A program made the translations under genes and the position numbers. Positions 1 to 4,870 of a stretch of 8,024 nt of DNA are shown piece by piece. The notes beneath the pieces were generated by a model, which was given only the letters and a program-made list of their open reading frames with translations, ran no database searches and was not told where the DNA came from. Position 1 is the stretch's first letter. Every line of letters begins with the position of its first letter. This stretch comes from Acidobacteriota bacterium (lineage in GTDB: Bacteria > Acidobacteriota > UBA6911 > RPQK01 > DATIPO01), in contig JANQFM010000178.1 in NCBI GenBank assembly GCA_028277865.1, forward strand, positions 1 to 8,024, read 5' to 3'.

Positions 1-198
1 GCCGGTGACTGTCGTTGTCGCAGGGATGTTGTCGACCGTTATGCAGCTGGTATCAGCGGAAACAATGCTGGTGACAGCTGAATTGGCACTGAATCCGCAA
101 GTGGTGAAGAACTTGCAGCCCGCCAGAGCGTCAAATTGGCTCAAGATGCCAAGAAATCCAATCACTGCGATGGTTCTTGCTGAAGAAAGAGAAATCAT
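1..198 (-). CDS. Secreted or lipid-anchored protein, N-terminal part only (runs off left edge)
   Basis: An open frame of 66 codons reads leftward from ATG at 198 to the window edge. A strong Shine-Dalgarno AGGAGGT (203-209) lies 4 nt before the ATG and fixes the start. The N-terminus is an export signal: a short n-region with Arg8, a hydrophobic stretch at about residues 10-22 (IAVIGFLGIL at its centre), then DALAGC at 23-28. LAGC at 25-28 fits a signal peptidase II lipobox with Cys28 as the lipidated residue, but ALA before Gly27 would also suit signal peptidase I. The n-region is weakly charged for a lipoprotein. The visible mature part is rich in Thr, Ser, Ala and Val and has further cysteines at about 28, 34 and 53, so disulphides are possible. 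I do not recognise a family. It has its own promoter just upstream and follows a decayed toxin gene. That a protein is made here is fairly sure; its function is unknown. Confidence 0.7.
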   Translation of the reverse strand, partial: MISLSSARTIAVIGFLGILSQFDALAGCKFFTTCGFSANSAVTSIVSADTSCITVDNIPATTTVTG

Positions 199-219
199 AT
201 TTACCTCCTGATTTTTGAA

Positions 220-248
220 ATCGTACAGGAGTAAAGCTTTCTTGTAAA
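220..248 (-). promoter_or_regulatory. Sigma-70-like promoter for the leftward secreted-protein gene
   Basis: On the minus strand TTTACA (243-248) is followed after 17 nt by TACGAT (220-225). Each matches its consensus at four or more positions and the spacing is ideal. Initiation would fall near 213, leaving a short leader that contains the AGGAGGT ribosome binding site. The promoter starts 10 nt beyond the stop of the HEPN stub, so the gene need not depend on read-through from the toxin-antitoxin locus. Confidence 0.5.
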
Positions 249-257
249 GCGGAATCT

Positions 258-362
258 TCAGAGTCTCCCCTTCCCGGGCGACCTCTCCCATGACGAAGTT
301 GGGCACAACCGATCGGCCTCCACCAGGATGTGGCGGAGATAATCACGCGGCTCGAAGGACAT
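258..362 (-). pseudogene. Truncated HEPN-domain (DUF86/HepT-type) toxin remnant
   Basis: The ATG at 362 opens a 34-codon frame that overlaps the last 20 nt of the nucleotidyltransferase gene, the usual coupling of MNT-HEPN pairs. The first 19 or so residues, MSFEPRDYLRHILVEADRL, match the typical opening helix of DUF86 HEPN proteins, which begin with a similar DxxxYLxxILxxADxL pattern. The similarity then stops at CPTSSWERSPGKGRL and a TGA. Family members are roughly 110 residues long and carry a catalytic R-x4-6-H ribonuclease motif in their second half. None of that is present here, and no other frame downstream to 198 restores it. I infer a deletion that removed most of the toxin, leaving its partner orphaned. 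The family call rests on the N-terminal match and the gene order. Confidence 0.6.
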
Positions 363-660
363 CCTCTGCTTCCGCCAGAATTCGCGGGCCCAGGAATGGT
401 GACAGTGCCTCGGTCGTGACCAGTTCGATGGGGTGGCCGAGGCGTGTTTCGAGAAGTTCGGAAAGAGCGAAAAAGCGATCGAAAGTCTTGGTGCCGGGAA
501 AGAACTGGACGAGGAGATCGACGTCGCTCTCAGGGCGAGCTTCGCCGCGCAACACCGAGCCGAACAAAGCGAGCCGCGAAACGCCCAGGGCGCGGATCTC
601 CGCCTCGCATGCGACAAGACGCTCGAAAGCTTGCTCTCGGGTAAGCGCGGTCGTTTTCAT
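343..660 (-). CDS. mntA: MNT-type minimal nucleotidyltransferase (MntA-like antitoxin)
   Basis: This 105-residue protein has the compact size of minimal nucleotidyltransferases of the DNA polymerase beta fold. The signature G-S-x10-D-x-D is complete: Gly34-Ser35, then Asp46 and Asp48 in the stretch LFGSVLRGEARPESDVDLLV (32-51). A third acidic ligand is probably Glu79 in HPIELVT. Characterised MntA proteins neutralise a HEPN toxin by transferring AMP groups to a tyrosine near its active site, and all catalytic residues needed appear to be kept. The partner that should follow is only a 34-codon stub overlapping the 3' end, so this is now an orphan antitoxin or a stand-alone enzyme. The start at 660 has only a weak purine tract upstream (AAAGAGA), but it gives a full-length domain. 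The gene lies downstream of a probable terminator that closes the sigma-factor operon. Confidence 0.85.
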   Translation of the reverse strand: MKTTALTREQAFERLVACEAEIRALGVSRLALFGSVLRGEARPESDVDLLVQFFPGTKTFDRFFALSELLETRLGHPIELVTTEALSPFLGPRILAEAEDVLRAA

Positions 661-716
661 CGCAACCGATTCTATCTCTTTGAGGCGTCCAATCCAAGGG
701 CTGCACGAGACGCATC

Positions 717-740
717 GAAAATCAGCCGCCGTGGGCGGCG
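717..740 (-). terminator. Probable intrinsic terminator after the sigma-factor operon
   Basis: Reading leftward, GCCGCC and GGCGGC (725-739) form a perfect 6-bp GC stem around a 3-nt loop, followed 3 nt later by TTTT (718-721). It lies about 45 nt past the stop of the membrane-protein gene, correctly oriented to end transcription before the nucleotidyltransferase gene. The short U-tract keeps confidence moderate. Confidence 0.45.
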
Positions 741-783
741 CAACGGCTGAATCGCGATGTTGATTGGGTTTCGTCCCTCGAAT

Positions 784-1443
784 TCAGCCCAGTTTGTTTC
801 CCTCAGCGACCATCTGCTTCAGCATCTTGTCCAGTTCCCGCCGCCTCGGAATCAAGTCCTTTTCAACCGCTTTTTGGTTGAGCCGATAGATGAAAAGGAA
901 AACAGCGACCACCAGGACCAGGACAGCTGCCAAGATCGCCGCCAGGAAGAGGATGCCTGCGGCATTGATCGGACGGTCCGAAATGGCGTCGAGCGTGCCC
1001 AGAGCCGTTTGGAACAGTACGATCAGTGCCGCCAGGCCCAAAGGTGCCAGGTACCACCAGATGACATTGCGAAGCAGCCAGATTTGATGATCGACTTGCC
1101 CACGAGCCGCACGAAGGCGCTGCGTCAGCGAGTCCCCGAAATTCCGTTCCTTGCGGCGCTGGCGAAGATGGTCGGAGGTGAGAAAGACCCCCACGGCCAA
1201 GACTAAGGTCGCCGCAGCGTACCAGGTACCAGCCCAGGCGGCGCTCGGCTGCTGCAATCCGATCCAAAGGAAAAGCAGGGACAGGAAGAGGGCAGTGACC
1301 ACCTCGCGCACATCGCGCCAGAAGACGGTTCGCCTGAGTTTTCGGCTTTTGTTCAAGACTGACTGCATAACGTCCTCCTCTTTGGGAAAGTCTTCTTTGG
1401 CGCTCTGAGATTGCCAGAGGTCTTGGATGTCCTTGAATTCCAT
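784..1443 (-). CDS. Four-helix membrane protein paired with the ECF sigma factor
   Basis: This 219-residue protein starts 3 nt after the sigma-factor stop. AAAGG lies 8 nt before the ATG, within the end of the sigma gene, so the two are almost certainly co-transcribed and translationally coupled. Order of parts: a soluble charged N-terminus (1-45, starting MEFKDIQDLWQSQ), two hydrophobic helices (about 47-64 and 71-89), a basic loop with RQRRKER near 94-100, two more helices (about 127-148 and 161-187), and a highly charged C-terminal tail (189-219). The position suggests an anti-sigma or signal-transducing role, but the sequence contains no cysteine, so the zinc-binding H-x3-C-x2-C motif of classical ZAS anti-sigma factors is absent. 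Similar 'DIQxLWQSQ' membrane proteins next to ECF sigma genes are familiar to me, but I know of no established function. A regulatory partnership is inferred from gene order alone. Confidence 0.8.
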   Translation of the reverse strand: MEFKDIQDLWQSQSAKEDFPKEEDVMQSVLNKSRKLRRTVFWRDVREVVTALFLSLLFLWIGLQQPSAAWAGTWYAAATLVLAVGVFLTSDHLRQRRKERNFGDSLTQRLRAARGQVDHQIWLLRNVIWWYLAPLGLAALIVLFQTALGTLDAISDRPINAAGILFLAAILAAVLVLVVAVFLFIYRLNQKAVEKDLIPRRRELDKMLKQMVAEGNKLG

Positions 1444-1446
1444 TTT

Positions 1447-1938
1447 TCAAGCCTTTAAAAGCTGAGCCAAGCGTTTTCGGATTCGGGTCAGCTTGACGCC
1501 CACATGGTTTTCGGTGATCCCCAGGACTTGGGCGATTTCGCGGTAGCTGAGGCCTTCCAGGTGCATCAGGGCCAGCGAGCGCTCCACTTTGCCCAACTGA
1601 TGGATGGCCTCGTAAAGCTGGTTCAGAGCGCTGTCGCTGCCTTGGCTGTTGTCCGTCTCGGCAAGGGATTCATCGAGATCCTCCTCGGGAAGGCGTCGAT
1701 TGCGGTCCTTGCGCTTGTACGACATGGCCGTGTAAAGGGCCACTTTGTAGATCCAGGTCGACTGCTTGGACCTGGATTGGAAAGAGGGGATGGACTCCCA
1801 GACCTGCAACAGGATCTCCTGCAGCAGGTCATCCCGGTCCTGGGGACGCCTGGCATAGCTGGCCGCCACTTTGACCATCAGTCCTTTGTGGCGATTGAGC
1901 CAATCTCTGAAAACCGCTTCCCGCTCAGCGTGTTTCAT
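1447..1938 (-). CDS. ECF-type RNA polymerase sigma factor (sigma-70 family)
   Basis: The protein has 163 residues, normal for an extracytoplasmic-function sigma factor with only regions 2 and 4. Region 2 runs from about residue 13 to 80: DRDDLLQEILLQVWESIPSF (the core-binding helix and start of the -10 contact helices), then a Trp-containing segment, STWIYKVALYTAMSYKRK, with the aromatic and basic residues used to melt promoter DNA. An acidic linker (LPEEDLDESLAE) follows. Region 4 (about 105-160) carries the helix-turn-helix GLSYREIAQVLGITENHVGVKLTRIRK, which reads the -35 element. I chose ATG 1938; an in-frame TTG two codons upstream (1942-1944) is possible, and neither has a convincing Shine-Dalgarno. 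The membrane protein immediately downstream is the likely regulator. The parDE locus on the other side is divergent, leaving about 130 nt upstream for a promoter. Confidence 0.93.
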   Translation of the reverse strand: MKHAEREAVFRDWLNRHKGLMVKVAASYARRPQDRDDLLQEILLQVWESIPSFQSRSKQSTWIYKVALYTAMSYKRKDRNRRLPEEDLDESLAETDNSQGSDSALNQLYEAIHQLGKVERSLALMHLEGLSYREIAQVLGITENHVGVKLTRIRKRLAQLLKA

Positions 1939-2069
1939 CGTCAATCAGAACAGTGTCCCGGCAGAGGCGCTTTCTTACAAGCGAGGCAAAGGGAAGCCCG
2001 CGAAATACTCGAAAGGGGGCGAGAATCGGAACGAAAAGGGGATTCACCAGGGGTTCGGTGCTACAAGGA

Positions 2070-2099
2070 TTGACAAAGTATGGAGCTGAAGAGTAGCAT
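2070..2099 (+). promoter_or_regulatory. Candidate sigma-70 promoter of the parDE-type locus
   Basis: A perfect TTGACA (2070-2075) is followed after 18 nt by TAGCAT (2094-2099), which matches TATAAT at four of six positions. Transcription would begin near 2106, giving a leader of about 19 nt that holds the AAGGAG ribosome binding site (2111-2116). Antitoxins of this family usually repress their own promoter by binding near it, but I could not pick out a convincing operator palindrome. Confidence 0.5.
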
Positions 2100-2124
2100 T
2101 CGTGCGGATAAAGGAGCTGGACAA

Positions 2125-2379
2125 ATGCATATCTCGCTCACAAATGAACTGGAGCAGATTGTCAGGGAAAGGGTCGCATCGGGGCTTTACAACAATGCCA
2201 GTGAAGTCGTTCGCGAGGCGCTTCGCCAGATGGTGAGAAATGACGAGCTGGAGCATTTGAAACTCGAACGGCTGCGGGATGCCATTGCAATCGGAGCCGA
2301 GCAGGCCGAGCGAGGCGAATTTGTAGAACAGACGGTTTCTGAGATCGTTGCCGAGGCAAAACGCGAAAAATATGGCTGA
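2125..2379 (+). CDS. parD: ParD-family ribbon-helix-helix antitoxin
   Basis: The 84-residue protein begins with the DNA-binding unit of CC2985/ParD-type antitoxins. HISLTNELEQIVRERVASG (2-20) would supply the beta strand and first helix, and YNNASEVVREALRQM (22-36), with its S/N-x-S-E-V-V-R-E-A-L pattern, the second helix. The rest (37-84) is a charged helical tail that should wrap the toxin, with ERGEFVEQTVSEIVAEAKRE near the end. The start at 2125 is favoured by AAGGAG 8 nt upstream. An in-frame ATG at 2080 would add 15 residues of no family character, overlap the promoter, and leave no ribosome binding site. The stop overlaps the toxin start by 8 nt, giving tight translational coupling. 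The expected role is to bind and neutralise the following ParE and to repress the operon. Confidence 0.9.
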   Translation: MHISLTNELEQIVRERVASGLYNNASEVVREALRQMVRNDELEHLKLERLRDAIAIGAEQAERGEFVEQTVSEIVAEAKREKYG

Positions 2380-2680
2380 TTATCGCCTTACTCCGGCAGC
2401 ACGCTTTGATATCCGTTCCATCTGGAACCACACAGACGACGAGTGGGGCTCGGTACAAGCTCAGAAGTATTCGAGCCAGATCGAGGAAACTATCCGCCTG
2501 CTGGTTCGCACGCCTGCCCTCGGACGGCCTCGCGATGAGATCCGCCCAGAACTGCGCAGCCACCCTTGCGGACGGCACATCATCTTCTACCGGAAATTTC
2601 AGAACCAGATCGAAGTGATGCGCATTCTGCACCAAAGGATGGATGTGAAGAAGCATTTTAGACTGAAATTCGAAGACTGA
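2372..2680 (+). CDS. parE: ParE-type toxin (RelE/ParE superfamily)
   Basis: The 102-residue protein, starting MADYRLTPAARFDIRSIWNH, has the order typical of the ParE toxin fold: a first beta strand (YRLTPAA), two long helices (DIRSIWNHTDDEWG... and AQKYSSQIEETIRLLVRTP), a GRPRDEIRPELRSHPCG loop, and closing strands RHIIFYRKFQNQIEVMRILHQRMD. Characterised ParE proteins poison DNA gyrase. RelE relatives instead cut mRNA on the ribosome, so the exact target is inferred from family placement. The ATG at 2372 overlaps the antitoxin stop by 8 nt. A TTG eight codons upstream (2348) is in frame but lies inside the antitoxin and adds nothing conserved. The length is complete for the family and I see no damage, so the pair is probably functional. 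Confidence 0.9.
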   Translation: MADYRLTPAARFDIRSIWNHTDDEWGSVQAQKYSSQIEETIRLLVRTPALGRPRDEIRPELRSHPCGRHIIFYRKFQNQIEVMRILHQRMDVKKHFRLKFED

Positions 2681-2720
2681 ACCCAGAAAGGCATTCAGCC
2701 TCAACCACCAGCGTAGACCA

Positions 2721-4712
2721 ATGACTCGATCGCGAACTTTTGGCTCATTGATCGTTGCGGCGCTGCTTTGCTGTAACGGGGCGAAGGCCCGGTCTCCCGG
2801 GCAGGCTGCCGACATCCGGACCCTTCATCGCTCAGGCCAGACTTTTCTGACCTTCCAAGAAGTGAAGGTTGAAGAAGCCGGAAGTGTCAAGTACCGCATC
2901 TACCGTTCGCCCCATCCGATCTCCTCGCTCAACGGACTGCAGCCTTTGGCGGTTGTCAGCCAGGATTCGGCCTTCAATCCTCGTGCGTCCAATCCGAGGG
3001 TCGAAGGGCGCCGAGTGCAGATCCGCATCGGGGAAGGGAAGCCGGTCCCTCGGGGGAGAGGGCTTTTCGTGTACACCGTCCCTGAAAACGGCGTTTTTTA
3101 CTATGCCGTCACCGCCCTGGTGGACGGTCGGGAAAACACCTCGCTCAGCGCTTCCAGCTCGCTTCAGCAGCCGGTTGATGAGTCAGTCGATTGGCCCCAG
3201 CCCATCTTGCAGGGCATGACCCAAGCCGCGGACGGGCAACCGGCGGCCCACTATCTTCACTTCGTCAACGCCAACCCGACACCGCTGCTGTCCTCCATGG
3301 CCCACTCTCACGACACCCGCCACGTCCACTTCAACTTCCTGCTGCGCAACGCCGATCGGCAGGCTGAACGCCCTCAGCCGCTTATCCTGGGATTTCACGG
3401 CGGCAACGGCATCTTCACCCAGGCTTTGCAGCCTGCCGGTGACCCGGACGAAATCCTGGTGGGTTTCGACGATCCGCATCCTCCATCCGGCTTTCCTCCC
3501 GCCGTCAACACCTTGTGGTTTGGATTCGCTTCCAACCTGGGCAGCGGATCACCGTCATCGGCAGGGGAGATCCAGCCCTACACGCTGCGCCGCATCCGCT
3601 ACGTGGTCCAGTGGATCGAGCGTACCTTCCGAATCGACCCCAACCGGGTCTACTGCGCGGGAACCTCTTTCGGGGCAATCGGATCGCTCTTGTACGGCCT
3701 GCACTATCCGGATGAGGTGGCCGCCCTGTGGCTCAACCTGCCCCGTTGGGACTTTCGAGCTGTCGGCGAGGAAGAGTTGATCGAGGATTCTGCCAGCGGC
3801 GTCAAAACGCCCGCCTGGGATGTGGAGCGCGGAGGCAGGTCTCCCATCAGCCGGCGCTTCGAACCGCTCTTCGGCAGCGCCGAGCAGAACTTGCCCACAC
3901 CCGATGACGAATTGCCTCGCTTCCGTACCCTGGCCGACGGGCGGGGAGTCTACGAGCGGGTCAACTTCCGGCGCTTGCTGGAGCTCTATCCCGGCGCCGA
4001 TCTTCCCGCGATGCTCATCTACCATGGCAAGTTCGACAACGTGACGGGATGGCATGAGAAGCCGGACGTGGTCGAGGCGCTGCAAGAGGCCCGTCAGGCC
4101 TTTCAGTTCTATTTCATCACTTCGGGCCATCGTTTTACGGTACCCACGCCTTTTTTCCAACAGGCCCACCGCCGCTCCCGTCTGCATGATTTCGCCCTCA
4201 ATCGGCCTCTGGTGGCCTTTTCACGGGCTTCCAACAACGGGGATCTGGGCGACGGGCTGGACATGGTGCGCTGCGCCCGTGCCAGCACAGGTCCGGGTGT
4301 GGATCTGGGGCAGACCGCCGGATTCGTGGGCCGCTGCATCAACAATCCCCTAGGGCTGCTCAGCGGAGACAAGCAAGGGACGGTCAACGGCTACCTGGGG
4401 TGGAACCCATCCGACCTGTCCGACCTTGAGGACCGTTTCGAGGTCTCTTTGTTTGTCTCGCCAGCGGCACCACAGGCTGAAGCCAGCGCCGAAGTGACCT
4501 TGCGAAGGCTGCAAAACCTGCGCCATGCAGCGGGCCAGCGCTACCGGGTGGAAAACCTCGATTTGGCCACCGGTGAGCGCCTGCAGGAGGTTCAGGTGGT
4601 CGAGGCGGATGAACTGGGGCGGGTGACGGTGCCGGGGGTGCTGATGAAGAAGAGCGGCAGCCGGTTGAGGTTGGTGACGGAAGGGAAGGCCCGCGAAATT
4701 CACGAGAAATAG
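2721..4712 (+). CDS. Secreted alpha/beta hydrolase, esterase/depolymerase-like, with flanking beta domains
   Basis: This 663-residue protein opens with an export signal (TRSR, hydrophobic core 8-18, AKA at 21-23 as a signal peptidase I site). Residues 40-150 are beta-rich and resemble a fibronectin-type or Ig-like domain (EVKVEEAGSVKYRIYRS; FVYTVPENGVFYYAVTAL). The catalytic region (about 180-500) has the usual order: an oxyanion-type GFHGGNG (224-230), a nucleophile elbow GTSFG with Ser316, an acid candidate Asp439 in YHGKFDN, and a histidine candidate His470 in TSGHRF. The arrangement recalls secreted polyhydroxybutyrate depolymerase, feruloyl-esterase and prolyl-oligopeptidase-type hydrolases; the substrate cannot be named. 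Residues 555-655 form another beta-rich module, possibly for binding substrate. The gene starts 40 nt after parE with no good Shine-Dalgarno and no clear promoter, and it converges on the NRPS gene across an inverted repeat. Confidence 0.8.
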   Translation: MTRSRTFGSLIVAALLCCNGAKARSPGQAADIRTLHRSGQTFLTFQEVKVEEAGSVKYRIYRSPHPISSLNGLQPLAVVSQDSAFNPRASNPRVEGRRVQIRIGEGKPVPRGRGLFVYTVPENGVFYYAVTALVDGRENTSLSASSSLQQPVDESVDWPQPILQGMTQAADGQPAAHYLHFVNANPTPLLSSMAHSHDTRHVHFNFLLRNADRQAERPQPLILGFHGGNGIFTQALQPAGDPDEILVGFDDPHPPSGFPPAVNTLWFGFASNLGSGSPSSAGEIQPYTLRRIRYVVQWIERTFRIDPNRVYCAGTSFGAIGSLLYGLHYPDEVAALWLNLPRWDFRAVGEEELIEDSASGVKTPAWDVERGGRSPISRRFEPLFGSAEQNLPTPDDELPRFRTLADGRGVYERVNFRRLLELYPGADLPAMLIYHGKFDNVTGWHEKPDVVEALQEARQAFQFYFITSGHRFTVPTPFFQQAHRRSRLHDFALNRPLVAFSRASNNGDLGDGLDMVRCARASTGPGVDLGQTAGFVGRCINNPLGLLSGDKQGTVNGYLGWNPSDLSDLEDRFEVSLFVSPAAPQAEASAEVTLRRLQNLRHAAGQRYRVENLDLATGERLQEVQVVEADELGRVTVPGVLMKKSGSRLRLVTEGKAREIHEK

Positions 4713-4724
4713 CGAAACTACAGA

Positions 4725-4820
4725 GTTTCACGCAAAGCCGCAAAGTTGCAAAAGTTAGAAAAGATAACCGATAAGGCTATCTTTTTCTTTACTTTGCGCA
4801 CTTTGCGACTTTGCGTGAAA
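4725..4820. repeat. 96-bp imperfect inverted repeat built of CGCAAAG heptamers, between convergent genes
   Basis: The left arm (4725-4766) holds CGCAAAG at 4731-4737 and 4739-4745 plus a degenerate third unit near 4748. The right arm (4778-4820) holds the complement CTTTGCG at 4792-4798, 4801-4807 and 4809-4815. The outer ends GTTTCACGCAAAG and CTTTGCGTGAAAT are nearly exact complements, and the centre AAGATA/TATCTT closes on an 11-nt loop. As RNA it would fold into one long hairpin from either strand, so it may terminate both the esterase and the NRPS transcripts, although it lacks a classical short GC stem plus U-tract. Its architecture matches the CGCAGAG palindrome inside the NRPS gene (5357-5448), which points to a dispersed repeat family. 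Confidence 0.85.
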
Positions 4821-4870
4821 TCCGGTCTGGACCCTCTGTTCGCTTCAGTATTAGTTTAGCTGACAATTAC

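Noticed and set aside
198..310. Frame reading NFVMGEVAREGETL as the tail of a second nucleotidyltransferase
   Set aside because: The resemblance to the REG-x-x-L endings of some nucleotidyltransferases is too short to support, and there is no domain upstream in that frame. It may simply be out-of-frame reading after the HEPN deletion.
343..763. Several overlapping plus-strand open frames across the nucleotidyltransferase region
   Set aside because: They are shadows of the minus-strand MNT gene, which has a complete catalytic signature; none of them has a recognisable domain.
2080..2124. Upstream ATG start for the antitoxin gene
   Set aside because: It overlaps the best promoter, lacks a ribosome binding site and adds residues not seen in the family, whereas 2125 has AAGGAG at ideal distance.
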